Made by a program: the position numbers and the translations under genes. A stretch of DNA of 64,000 bases from Asterias amurensis. Its lineage: Eukaryota; Echinodermata; Asteroidea; Forcipulatida; Asteriidae. Shown one piece after another: positions 43,761 to 55,700 of this stretch. The stretch is taken from NCBI RefSeq assembly GCF_032118995.1, contig NC_092665.1, positions 15,396,012 through 15,460,011 on the forward strand, given 5' to 3'. Numbering within the stretch: the stretch's first letter is position 1; each line of letters opens with the position of its first letter. Under the pieces are notes generated by a model. It was given only the letters and a program-made list of their open reading frames with translations. It made no database searches and was not told where the DNA came from.

Positions 43761-44639
43761 ATTTCGGAGTGCCCATTGCGATAAAGACCGGGGACGAACC
43801 CAAGGGAACGTGTCTAGTTCCCGGTTCCCACGACACGGGGGCGATCCTGTGGGCCTCGTACGGGGAGGCTAGCTTCATGGACTACAGTACGTGGAAGGTT
43901 GAGTTGATAACACTATACCCGTCGGCATTTTTTTTTTTTTTTTTTTGGCACTGCGAAATTGCCACTGTCGTAGTGCTGTTCAATGGGGTAATTTTCTTCA
44001 AATCGATTCAAAAAAGGGAATCCTTTAAAAAATGAATCAGAACAAAAATTTTAGACTGAAGGTTGAAAACTGTAGAAAAAAGTTACACCACGTTGTAGCT
44101 TTGACGTCTTACCTGCCCTGGGCCCTGGTACTACTAGACTTGTGCACAAGTCGTTAATGTCGTTATAGCGTTATGCACTCTGTAGCCCCCCCCCCCCCCC
44201 CCGTCAAAAATAGACTGGACTCGCGAGATCACGAGTGAGGGCAGGCAGACTCGCGGGGCAGTGGTAGACTCGTATGGTAGACGTATTCAATGATGATGGG
44301 AATAAAATCCACCAAAGGATTTGTTTGGTGTGGGCCTCTTGGTGGCAGCATAACCCGGAGGAGATGCAACATATCATGTTGAAACCAACCGAAAACCAAC
44401 AATTGTTTTTATTTGTCGGGTTGTTGTGGTGTGGAAATCTCTATACAAAAAAAATCGTTTTTTTTTTATTTTTTTTTATTTTATTGTCTGGAAATTTATG
44501 TAAGTTTTTTTTCGCGCCATTTCGTTTCATAGAAACCCAGGAGGAAGTTGTCTGGTCCTCTATGGAGCTTCCATCCAGCCATACCAAGTTCAGTGACCGT
44601 GTCGTCTGCTCGCCTGCTGATAATGGAGCCACCACGTAA
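43761..44639 (+). CDS. Candidate two-exon coding segment, product not recognised
   Basis: Exon 1 (43761-43886) follows GTGAG and reads FGVPIAIKTGDEPKGTCL, continuing VPGSHDTGAILWASYGEA, then SFMDY before a GTACGT donor. Exon 2 (44533-44639) follows a strong pyrimidine tract ending TTTCATAG and reads TQEEVVWSSMELPSSHTK, then FSDRVVCSPADNGATT and a stop. The phases agree (one base plus two). The first part is more GC-rich than its surroundings, as expected for coding. I know no family for it, there is no upstream exon in view, and the first acceptor is weak. The intron carries a copy of a dispersed repeat (43947-44045) and a C-run. It could be chance. Confidence 0.25.
43947..44045 (+). repeat. 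Dispersed repeat, CACTGTCGTAGTGCTTTTCA family, copy 3
   Basis: AATTGCCACTGTCGTAGTGC, TCAATGGGGTAATTTTCTTC, AAATCGATTCAAAAAAGGGA then ATCCTTTAAAAAATGAATCA. Preceded by a run of about 19 T residues. Confidence 0.55.
44137..44168 (+). repeat. End fragment of the AGACTTGTG..CAAGTCGTT element
   Basis: CTAGACTTGTGCACAAGTCG then TTAATGTCG matches the left end of the palindromic element at 57865-57965; itself a small palindrome around GTGCAC. Confidence 0.4.
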
Positions 44640-44827
44640 ATCTGTGACGATGACAACTGTCACATGACCCTATCGTATGTCCCAATGCGCATGATCGGCG
44701 CGCAAAGGATTCTGGGTAAATCTGAGTCCAAGCAACACTCACCTGGAAACCATAATCATATGGCGCATTGATTTTGAAGCAATGTACACGTAGAGCAAAA
44801 CTTAAAAGCAATTTACAAACTTGGCAT

Positions 44828-44995
44828 TGGCCCTTTTCGAATCCACGGCTTCGGCACTGGATTCGGCTTCAGGCTCCGTCCTCTCGTCTGAAGCCCTGAG
44901 CACGTACGTAAAGCACGCGCAACTGTCAAAACAACCGCGGGGCCAAGCTAGCTTGAGCCGAATCTGGAGCCGAAGCCGTGGTTTCGAAAGGGCCA
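44828..44995. mobile_element. Palindromic MITE with TGGCCCTTTTCGAA ends
   Basis: Left TGGCCCTTTTCGAATCCACG then GCTTCGGC and GGATTCGGCTTCAGGCT; right AGCTTGAGCCGAATC, GCCGAAGCCGTGG and TTTCGAAAGGGCCA. Arms are about 55 bp. No second copy was found in the window. Confidence 0.65.
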
Positions 44996-46340
44996 TAATG
45001 GCGTCCATCTTGGCAGTTTGATTGACTGTGTGTAGGCCCATAGAGCCAGGACTACTCGTTTTTCCCGAAGATGCATTGTGGATTAGATGGCACTTTTGGG
45101 CAATAGGCATTGAGAATTGCAGGTCATCACAAAGGCTGGTGAAAAAGTGTGTGTGAAGGTTTATGAGCTGAAGGAAGGGATACAACTTAACTTAATTTAA
45201 TATTAAGGAATCGATCGTTAGCATAGCATCGGAATGTCCCATACTGTTCACATACGTGTCGGAATGGTCGTCGTATCTCACTAAAAACAAAAACACAAAA
45301 TTGATTACCTTAAACATTTTCCCAACAAAGACATATTTATGTCCATGAATAAAAATAAACTCCCCGTCGACTTTTTAGTAGAGTAAAGGGTCCAAATGTC
45401 AAGACGTATGACTACACGAGGGCACTGCGGGTTCCCACCTCGTCACCCACGGTGCTAAATCACTAATACTATCAAAATAATTGGACGGAGATTATTACAT
45501 TTTATTTCATTTTTTTTCTTTTCTTCTCAAATCGCCAACATTTTTTTTAACGACATGCCCGGGACCTGTTTTCCAACCAGCGGTCTTAAATCATCCACGC
45601 CGATGGTTGGGTTGATGGGCCCCTTGGTTTGGAAGCGCAGCGTCCCCGCGTAAAAGTTTCCTATGTCTTTCGGTGGAGAGTTTCTTGACGAGCGCCACTG
45701 CGGGGTCCGACGATAACAAAAAATCACCAGGGAAGAGAAAAAAACTTGCCTGGGACCGACCCCGGACAACTTTCCCACGATCTCTATAAACTCATGTGGC
45801 AGACTGCCAAAAACTGTACCCTGCACCATGACATGACCGAGTGTAGTCAGTTAGCGACACGTTTAGGCATGGCACGTGCTGGGCCTTGTTTGCTCGAGCG
45901 CGCCAAAACTTTTTTTACCCGTGTACAGAAAGACAACAAGTCACGATTGTTTCTATGGGACTGATTGTTTTTTTGTTTACAAGTGGAGATGAGATAAGAA
46001 GAAATCTGTCACTTAGTTCTTGCATGGAGAAATGGAGGAAGGGTTAACATTTATATTAAACTGATGTCACTGGTGGATGAAGTGTTTAACAATTATCCTA
46101 GAGACCGACATTTGTTTCAAGTTATGTACTGGCTTGGTATAGCTGATAAAATAGTCGCAGCGATGCTCATATTTTGTGTGATCAACAAGCAACATCAAAC
46201 CTGTGCAATAATCCATTGTTTGAGTCGGGATACAAAAAGTGAAACAATGCATGTAGTACTCAGCATGTACACATGTATAGGCCTAGGCCTAAACACATTG
46301 CTCTTAAATTAATGTCACCTTTAATTTTAAATAGCCACCT
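44996..46340. other. Unresolved stretch with GC-richer core
   Basis: 45540-45960 is GC-richer and open on both strands: minus 45829-45527 reads with SLPHEFIEIVGKLSGVG and NFYAGTLRFQTKGPINP, plus 45746-45964 with DLYKLMWQTAKNC. Both look protein-like but they cannot both be genes, and neither matches a family I know. A GC-type donor (CCCAG-GCAAGT) follows the first minus-strand part. It may be one coding exon; the strand is undecided. Confidence 0.25.
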
Positions 46341-46741
46341 TTAAAGACACTGGACACTATTGGTAATTGTCAAAGACTAGTCTTCACAGTTGGTGTATCT
46401 CAACATATGTATAAAAAATCAAACCTGTTGTGAAAATTTGAGTTAAATCGGTCGTCGAAGTTGCGAGATATTAATGACAGAAAAAACACCCTTTTCACAC
46501 CATGGTCGCACGAAGTTGTGTGCTTTCAGATGCTTGATTTCGAGACCTCAAATTCTAAATGTAAGGTCTCGAAATCAAATTCGTGGACAATTAATTCTTT
46601 CTCGAAAACTACGTCACTTCAGAGGGAGCTGTTTCTCACAATGTTTTATACCATCAACCTCTCCCCATTACTCATAATCAAGAGAGGTTTTATGATAATA
46701 ATGAGTGTGAGTGATTACCAATAGTGTTCACTGCTTTTAAG
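46341..46741 (+). mobile_element. TTAAAGGCAGTGG-family element
   Basis: Left TTAAAGACACTGGACACTAT, right AATAGTGTTCACTGCTTTTAA; full interior with GATTTCGAGACCTCAAATTC and AGGTCTCGAAATCAAATTCG. Confidence 0.85.
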
Positions 46742-47706
46742 ACATATTCCTTTTAAACGTCACCTGCAAAAATAATGCCTCCTTTAAAATACAATGAACA
46801 TTTGTACGCATTGTTTGCGATAAGAAGTATTGTTTTATAACAAACAGATGCTACAACCACTTATCAATAACAACAGAATAACCTTCTAAAATCATTAGTT
46901 TCTTTTGTTTCTTATAACTGGCGAATCGATCTTAGGTGTTTTTTTGTTTAGCCCCAACACGCACGCGTGCTTGCTATTTATAGCCTACAACAACAAGCCA
47001 CCTTGTCAGCTGATTTCTGATGGTACCTGCCAAGTCCCGTTAGTAAGTAACAGCTTTTACCCGAACAGTTCGTTTGAGAATAAAAAATAACAAGTTTTGG
47101 AAGAGTGTTCCTGCCAATATGCTCTTGCCACACCAAATGCTACTGTTTGCCAATAACTTTAAGTCCGATTCTAAACTTTTTGTTGTGAAAAGGCTTCCTC
47201 TGATATTGTGACAAACTTAGATTGATCTACCGCATGCTTGTAAATGAACTTAAATATTGTTGTCAACTCTGTTTTTTATATTTAAAATGCAGCATTTATT
47301 TCCGTCTTCGGCAAATGGTGTTTGAGATATTTCTTTCTGGTTATCTGGAAAGTTATCTGGAAAGTTATCTGTAAATAACTTGTGTTGATCGTTGATTTGG
47401 AGTTATATTACCAAAGGTCGCGGCCACAGCTCCCTCATCTCTCTGTTTACAGTGATTGAAACGCATTCTTTCCGGTAACCCCTGTTACACACCTGGATCA
47501 TTTTTCCCACATGTACATTTCGTTTCCTCTTGGACGCTTGTTCTTGGTTTTTAAACTTTCTCCACTCTCACCCTGAGGTGTCTGTTACAAAGCAATGCCC
47601 CTTGTTCGTACGGCTACATCTTCGCTGGTTTGTCTTACTCTTTCTGGTTCGGTTTCTTGGATTTCATCAGTTGTTTCGGAACATTCTTAACATCACCGAT
47701 GACCTT
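46742..47706. other. Gene-poor DNA
   Basis: Nothing supported. A short tandem GGAAAGTTATCT repeat occurs at about 47340-47375. Confidence 0.4.
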
Positions 47707-47947
47707 GGCCCAATTTCATAGAGCTGCTAAGCACAAAAATTTGCTAAGCATGAAATTTCTTCCTTGGTAAAAACAGGATTACCAACCAAATTTCAATTTG
47801 TTCTGTATTCCTCGTTACTGGTATTCAGCTGTTGTTTGCTCATCCTGAAAATCACGTTAACATTTGGTTGGTAATCCTGTTTTCATCAAGGAAGAAACTT
47901 CATGCTAAGCAAATTTTTGTGCTTAGCAGCTCTATGAAATTGGGCCC
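47707..47947. mobile_element. Palindromic MITE, GGGCCCAA-TTCATAGAGCTG family, copy 2
   Basis: Left GGCCCAATTTCATAGAGCTG, right CAGCTCTATGAAATTGGGCC. The arms match for about 90 bp, including GGTAAAAACAGGATTACCAA / TTGGTTGGTAATCCTGTTTT. The best-preserved copy of this family here. Confidence 0.88.
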
Positions 47948-47969
47948 TGATATTCTTCCGCAGACACTT

Positions 47970-48101
47970 AGGCCGTGTCCGAATTGGCGAGTTCGGCTAC
48001 AGCTACGGCTAGATCAGCGCGTCTGTCAGTGTTGAAGAAAAGCATACGCGCGCGCCCTAGCCGTAGCTGTAGCCGAAGTCGCCAATTCGGACACGGCCTT
48101 A
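47970..48101. mobile_element. GGCCGTGTCCGAATT-family MITE, copy 2
   Basis: TTA-GGCCGTGTCCGAATTGGCGA on the left and TCGCCAATTCGGACACGGCC-TTA on the right, with GCTACAGCTACGGCTAG / CTAGCCGTAGCTGTAGC arms. The flanking TTA on both sides fits a 3-bp TWA target duplication of the PIF/Harbinger type; this is inference from ends only. Confidence 0.8.
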
Positions 48102-48102
48102 C

Positions 48103-48492
48103 TTAAAGGAACACGTTGCCTTGGATCGGTCGAGTTGGTCTTTGAAAAGCGTTTGTAACCGTTTTTTATAAAATGCATATGGGTAGAAAGATGTTGTAAA
48201 AGTAGAATACAATGATCCACACAAACATGCCCCGAAATTGCGTGGTTTTCCTTTTACCTCGTCGACTAACACGTCGGCCATTTATGGGGGTCAAAATTTT
48301 GACTCCCATAAATGGCCGACCATGTTAGGTCGCACAGTAGAAGGAAAACCACGCAATTTCGAGGCAAACTTGTGTGGATCATTGTATTCTACTTTTAAAA
48401 CATCTTTCCAACCATATGCATTTTATAAAAAACGGTTACAAACGCTTTTGTTTTGACCAACTCGTCCGATCCAAGGCAACGTGTTCCTTTAA
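48103..48492. mobile_element. Palindromic MITE, TTAAAGGAACACG family, copy 3
   Basis: Complete copy: TTAAAGGAACACGTTGCCTT at the left, AAGGCAACGTGTTCCTTTAA at the right, central CATTTATGGGGGTCAAAATT / AATTTTGACTCCCATAAATG palindrome. It starts one or two bases after the end of the preceding element. Confidence 0.88.
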
Positions 48493-48863
48493 CTACTTCC
48501 TTACTCTATCACATCATTACCAAAGCTTGATAGCGCACAGCGTTATTTCCTTGTTGAGATTACAGAATACCAAAACTACTATTCATTACACCACTGATTG
48601 TTCATACTAGATCCATTTACATTGATACCTCAGAGTTGATGACCCTATCGATACCAAAGCTATGTCGCCAGTTTGCTCACATTGTCTTGTTTCCTTATAA
48701 AATTGATAACTTTTTCATGCACGAATAGATTATATTTAAATAATAATATGTCCTTGCTCTACGATCACATGATACCATGATGATACCAAAGCTACTAAAG
48801 TTGATAGTAATTCAGCACTGATTGATCACTCTTCCTCGTTTCACTATAACATATTCACCATAC

Positions 48864-49250
48864 TTAAAGGCAGTAGACACTATTGGTAATTACTCAAAAT
48901 AATTATTAGCATAAAAACCTTACTTGGTAACGAGTAATGGGGAGAGGTTGATGGTATAAAACATTGTGAGAAACGGCTCCCTCTGAAGTGCCATAGTTTT
49001 CGAGAAAGAAGTAATTTTCCACGAATTTGATTTCGAGACTTCAGATTTAGAACTTGAGGTCTCGAAATCAACCATCTAAACACACACAACTTCGTGTGAC
49101 AAGGGTGTTTTCTTCTTTCATTATTATCTCGCAACTTTGATGACCGATTGAGCTCAAATTTTCACAGGTTAGTTATTTTATGCATATGTTGAGATACACC
49201 AGCTGTGAAGGCTAGTCTTTGACAATTACCAATAGTGTCCACTGCCTTAA
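48864..49250 (-). mobile_element. TTAAAGGCAGTGG-family element, reverse orientation
   Basis: Near full-length: TTAAAGGCAGTAGACACTAT, ACTCAAAATAATTATTAGCA, GAGAAACGGCTCCCTCTGAA, central GATTTCGAGACTTCA / TGAGGTCTCGAAATC, then GCTAGTCTTTGACAATTACC and GTGTCCACTGCCTTAA. Confidence 0.88.
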
Positions 49251-52200
49251 ATAAATATCTCACTGCTCTGTGTTTATATAGCAAGTCACTATTCATCGCA
49301 CACACTGACTAATAAGTTCACTATCGATACCTTATTTATGTACATCTCCATGCTCTTGATCATTTCAATATCAAAGTTTGTTAACAGTACGTCACCGTTG
49401 CTATGTAACACTACCTTGTGTCCTAACATCGATACCTCATACCGATACAGATATTAATGTACTGAATTATATCTCCTGAATACCACTGTTGGTCTCGTTG
49501 CAATTCTCTATTGCCACCATGATTTGGTCCACTCTCTCGCGAGGTCCACTCACTTATTATCCTCTCCAACTAGTTTAGATTATTGGGCATCAAGCCACGG
49601 GAGATACCAAATGTCAATGATGACTTCATCTTTTATTTTTGGCGCGAGTCTCGTTCGTTCTTGAGTCCTGTTTGTCACCAAACAAGATCAGACGGCCACC
49701 CGCGGTTGCTAGGGAAAATCGAATTATCAGCTCTGGCACGCGCGCCAATTTCATGTCTTTTTTTTTACTACCACTGGGTGTTTTTTCTTTCCGTGGGATC
49801 CAAGCGGTTGGATTTTCCCATGGAAGGTTTTTCCCGCGTTTTGTGGACGGACACAGCTGGTGTCCGCCTCGGCGTTGGTTTACAGCGCGGTAATGTCCAC
49901 AGCAGGGGATGGGGAGGTGTAATTAGCGTGTGAAGAAAGTGACGAGTTTGGTACTTTACAATGCGTCGATCACGAGGAATTGGGGGTGTGGGGTGATTTT
50001 ATTGGATCATATCATTGGCTGTCGCAGTTAAAGCATGGAGGAAGAAAATTACCAAAGGTGTGATTGTTGGTGTTGAGTTGTCATAGTCCCTTAACAACGG
50101 ATGGTTCTCAACGATGGATGGCAATTGGTGGAATGGATTTGAATTAGCGTGCCCTAACGACTGAGCGACTGGTGACGTCTCTATGGTCTATTTGGATTTG
50201 TTAGTTTAGAAAGGTTATGGATTGACATGCTTTTACTTAGCTCTATGGTTTTACCACATCATCGTTGTGCTGTAATTGTCATTAACTATACCGTATAGTT
50301 CTTATGTAATGACCAGTGTGTAGTCAACCACAATATAGAGGTCAAGACGGTGCAGAGAATGCCGAACACAAAGTTTTTGTAATTTTCTTCCGTGTGCTTT
50401 GTTATGCATGAAACATCGGTGACTTCTGCCGTGATGATCCTTTATCTGTGGTACCATTTAGATGCATAAAGCTAGGGTGGTATCTAAAAGATATGTTGAC
50501 GTACATGTAGGGCTTACGGTGTCCCATATTATGTTCAGGCCGTACTCTTATATTGGACTGTGAGGGTATCACAATCCCAAATGCATACAACCAAACAAGT
50601 TTTGGGCGACGTGTTGCATTCTTGAAACCTAATATTAATAGTGAACACAAATCTACTTAACCGTTTGTATATCAGCCTTCATATCAGAGATTAAAGTCAT
50701 GTTGAATATTTTTGTTATTAATTACAAATTTGTAGAGGAACCTTGGGCATTGTTTCATCCACCCAGGTACAGTTACATCGGGGGTCAGTTCCCCCCGCGT
50801 CTCCGGGGCTCAGTCACGCCGCTAGGTCCCTAACCTTTGGTACCCCTTTGGGAAGACTCACGAGAACTCGATTCTAGCCCTCGCAACAACTTTCTCTAAT
50901 AGTGAGTAATGTTTACAGGACCTCTGAAGTCCCCCCCCCCCCCCACCCCCCCTCCCCCACCCAAACAAAAGGAAAACCACTACACTTTCATCGTATACAT
51001 AATGTCTGTTGTTTATTGAGGCACTTTGTACGAACGACAATAGATCTATTTTTCTTATAAACACAATTTCAGCAGCTCTAGAGAAGGATAATAAATAACT
51101 CCATCAGCGTAAATCACCGGTGAGTGTTCCCCCTAGGTTGGCGAGAGGGTCACCCTGGATTCACATCAGAACGGTCGTGGGAAAATCTTGCGAGCCCTTG
51201 AAGCTGATTTTTAAAGGGACATTCCTTAACTTTTCAGCAAGCATTCTAATCGCGAAATATGTGGTTGTTTTGAGAGATTTATCACTGCTGTTTGCTTGTT
51301 TTAATGTCGTCGCGCGCCCGTTTGAAGGCCGAGCAGCAAAAAGTTACCAAGAAGGACCTGTTATAATAATAACAAGCAATGTGCGGAATTGTGTCTCGAG
51401 AAAACTGAGTGTGAAAGTGTGATTGGTTTTTCTGCCAATCACAAGTTATAATTAGCAAGGTTAAATTCTGCATGGGAATGGAAAACATGTATTTTGGTGG
51501 TAATTATAGCGAAACAAAAATGTATCGATTATGCCATATTTGTTTTGTAATCAAGTGTCATTTTATTGCTTATATGACCTTTATGGAAAGTGTACTTCTT
51601 GTGCCTGGAAGGAGAGCGTAGAGCCGTATGCCATGTTTCTGGCACAGGCAGGCGATGTACATGTATAATATGTCTTGATATTCAAGAAACACACATCTTA
51701 ATTGTTCCAAAAGACACACTGTGGATAACAATGCCCAAGATAGTTTAGTGAATTGGCGCGTAAAGCCAAATTAATAGCCTTCTTTCCCTAGGAAAATAAG
51801 TTCTAAACCCTTGGAATTCGTCCTATCCCACTCCAGAATATCTTCTACAGTTCGGCTAATTTTGTCTTTACAAAAACAAACTATAAAGAAAGAAACATTC
51901 AGTCACCTGTAAGATTAGCTTTTGATTGATCGCCCATTCAAACTAAGGAGGGGTGGGGGCAAGTGTTCCTTGAAATTTGACTTTTATTTGACGAAACAAA
52001 ATTTCGTAGGTCTTACTTGTTTAGTCACGTGCATCCGCACACAACTGATGTATCGTGAATGTGTGCTGGGGAAATGGCGGGAATTAAGACTCACAAACTG
52101 ACCTTGACAGCAAACCGTTTGTGTACTTCGTCTGGGAACATTTCACTTAATCGATGTTAAAAACTGCAGAGATTACACAATTAATTAAGGAATCAGGAAG

Positions 52201-52478
52201 TGTTTGTCTGAATATAGCGTGGGAATTAAACAAACTCGTTTTCTGGTCGTTCCCCTGGGTGTTAACACATGGCGAGCATTTTGATGATTTAACAATATGG
52301 CATTATTAAAGGGTGTAGTGTTAACATGTAGAGATTATACTTGGACAGCCATCATTTCAGAGTGTAGCTAATTTATTTACGATGGTGGCATTATGGAGGA
52401 AGTTGGAGGGAGGAGGCCACACAATCATCCATGGTTTATTGAATGAAACTTGACCGCTGACCAGACTTTATTAGACAT
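49251..52478. other. Gene-poor DNA
   Basis: No gene supported. 49640-49920 is GC-richer and open in two frames but without motif or clear splice sites. A C-rich tract lies at about 50930-50960. 51100-51420 has a short open frame with no family match. Confidence 0.35.
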
Positions 52479-52774
52479 CACGACCAAACTCGAAACGACT
52501 TGACCAAGACGACTCGACCAAAGTCAAGACAACTTGACCGAACTTAAGACGACTCGACCACACCCAACACGACTCGACCAAACTCAACGAGACTCGACCA
52601 AACTCAACACGACTCAACCAAACTAAAGACGACTCGACCAAACTCAGCACGACTCGACCAAACTCAAGACGACTCAAACAAACTCAAGACGACTTGACCA
52701 AACTCAAGACGACTCTACCAAACACAAGACGACTCGACCAAACTCATCACAACTCGACCAAACTCAACACTATA
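52479..52774 (+). repeat. Minisatellite, 20-bp unit GACTCGACCAAACTCAAGAC
   Basis: About 15 head-to-tail units with point changes; the middle units are closest to consensus and the first units most diverged. The 20-bp period is not a multiple of three, so the minus-strand open frame rich in ESS and GRV residues is an artefact. Confidence 0.85.
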
Positions 52775-55700
52775 CTCAACGATGACCCACGATGTCAAAT
52801 GGGTGTTTTATGGTGCTGGGGCAGTCGGTGCCTTCTAAACCACCATCACACTTATGAGGCAATAATTTACCAGATTAATTCAATTACGATCGGACAAGCC
52901 GCGAAGCTAGACAGCGTGCTACTTGGCCAGTGGTGACACCGGGCGATCTGGCTTGGTTTCCCCATCAGAGAGCCGTGGGAAACACACGAACTTGGAAAAC
53001 CACGGGGCCGGAGGAGTGTTTTCTTACTAATTAAAGGAGCAGCCCCAGCAAAACTCTCCCACCACCTGGAAATGATGCCCACGTAACCTGGTGGGGCACA
53101 GGGCTTCGTTCAGCCGGGCCACGCGAGTGTCCCGTGGCTTGGGCTGTTTTTGTTCCCCGGACCCTCGGGGTGTTTGTGAGGGGACGAGTTATTTTTTACT
53201 TCTTCTTCCAAGCAAGTCATGCGTTTAAATTGTTTACTTGGTGTGGGCTGTTTGTTCTGTTTTGGAATGTGTGTTTGTGTGGGAAAGAATCTAGGCGTGA
53301 AATTGGAATTGTTTAAGAAATAGAAGGTGATTATTTAATTGATTGTTTGAAAAGCAAACAAGGAAAGGACAAATCCATTATTATTTTGACACAGGCGCGA
53401 GTTGAGTTATGATAGAAGGGTGTGCGCAGCCTGTCACAAAACAAGTGCAAACACCTTGATGCCATAGCTTTCAATATTCTTTACGAAACTACAATACTAT
53501 ACAAACAGGAGTGGTTTGAAAACTTGCTATTGACAAGTTGATTCTGTAAACGAATAGAATACGAAGTCGGCGCTAGAAAGTTGGAGCCGAAACTAAATGG
53601 AATTTGGCGGGAACGAAATGAGAAAAGAAAAGGAAGACATTGACATCTGCCCGAAAGGCAAGAAAGAATAGAAGCCCAAGCTGATGGGTTTTGATTGAAG
53701 CACAGATTGTACCCGATAAGAGAGGCATAGATAAGAAATTCCAAAGTTTTGAGAGAGAGAGAGCGTGGGAAGAAACCGGTTTGAGAAACTGTAGTCGTAG
53801 AGTTGTAAGTTGATATCGAAGTATAAACGCTAAGAATTGGTATCAGTGTTGGGCTCAAAGTGATTTGTCCCTTAAATTTATGAGCAGAAAGCTGACCTTT
53901 TAAGAAAGTGTTTGTATTGACGACTAAGTGAATGTCCTTAAAACGTCTCCACATTGCTGCCCTGAGAAGAAAACAAGACTAAAACACAGGTGGTTCGTTT
54001 CTCTAAGCCATTATTCCCCCACAACCCTGAAACACTTTTACCCAAAATCAATTCACTTTAATTGTAAACAGTAGACCCATAGTCCGATCGCTTTAATGGC
54101 CGTAGTTTATAATCGTAATGGGTTCGCCACTTCTCACGACTTGTATTCCCAGCGCCGAAATCTGAAGCGATCCGAAGCGATCGGTTTTCGAGTTCTCAGT
54201 AGCCCGATCTCGGAGATCCGATATGGGTTGACATAATTAAATATCGCACGGTAACTTTATATCGAGTTGACGGTCGTTTGCGGTGAAACAGATTATTCAT
54301 TTTCAGGACTTCTTGCCAAAAAGAACTTTAGAGAATCTCATAAGGTGATTGCGTTACATGGTTTTCAAAGAAAGGTCTTGTGTCATATTGAGGTGTTTTT
54401 TAAGGTAGTCGTTGGAAATGCCAACGAAAAGAACAGATGGCAATTCGCAAAAGTCAGAAGCGCAGATTCTTTTTTAACAAATTAAGCCTAAAGACGCCAG
54501 CCGCACTAACTTGAACTTGATGCTAATCGCCATCCAGTTTGATCATAATTTAAATTTGCTTGAAGACCTGGTTCGAAACCTGGCAGATTGACCCATTGTC
54601 CCATGTATAGTGGGGCAGACAGAAGGAATATTTAACAAAGTATTGTGCCTTTGGTGAGTGAAGTATGGAATGAGGCACCCTGTCCGACTTGGAGTATGTC
54701 ATGAGACTGTGTGAGGGAAAACCCCAGAGAAATATTCCCGGGGACTGGGGGGGGGGGGGGGCTGGGGGAACCCACGCAGTCAATATATGGACTGAAAAGC
54801 AGTGCTTGGTGTGGTTCGAACCAGGGTCCTAAAAGTGGAAAGCGAGGAAAAACCTCTACACCAACCCGACCACCCGTTCCCCATGTCAGCATCATGCTGT
54901 GTGCTCTTTGGAGTGGTCGAAAGTCACATGCAATATTCGTTAGGACATAGTGCAACCATGGAGGGTGCAACGGCGCAGAACTAATGAGAGAGGGCGTTGA
55001 TTGTTTCATTAATAGTTGATGGAAATAAACAACGAGATTCCCAATGAGCTTTCATTCCATTCGTAATTTAACAATACGCTCAACAAAATGTTGCACCATG
55101 CATTGATTGCACATGGTGTAAAGATGGTCATGGTGCAAATATCTTTTAAAAACTATACCACCTTTCGAAATGAAATTAATTCAACTACATGTATATAGGG
55201 TTAAAATAATCCAACGGTTCCAACATTCCAAAGGTATAGCCATTAATTTTTTTTCTCACGGACGATATTTTCTCACGCTGCGGTCCGCGTTCTCACGTTT
55301 CAGACGGTAGGATGCTGGGGCCGAAACCGCACACTTCAAGGTGTGAACACATGAGCCAATCAACCGTCACCTGTGTTGTTTTCTCGGCCCTCTCTTACCC
55401 CCCCCCCCCCCCCCACTCTATTTTCTTCCTCCATGCTCTCTCTCACCGGTAATGGAAGCGTCGCGTCATCCCTGAGGATAAGAGTAAACAAACCCTGCTG
55501 AATTCTTGGTACTATCTCCTTCCATTCCTCCATGGTAGAGATTAGTTTGCAAGAGGTACATCTTCCCGTCACCTGTGATTTTTGTCATAAACTTCAATTC
55601 AGTGACCAGTTCTTCATTTCTTGTGGTGTAGGAGTAAAGAGGAAGGGGGAAGATGGAGTCAGAAAAAGTGAATACTTTACCAAAAGAAGAGCCTCATCGG

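Noticed and set aside
52471..52677. Minus-strand frame rich in LVESS and EFGRV
   Set aside because: Translation of a 20-bp minisatellite; the frame changes from unit to unit.
53481..53954. 157-codon open frame on the minus strand
   Set aside because: Rich in S, T, L and I as expected from AT-rich random sequence; no motif and no flanking exon signals.
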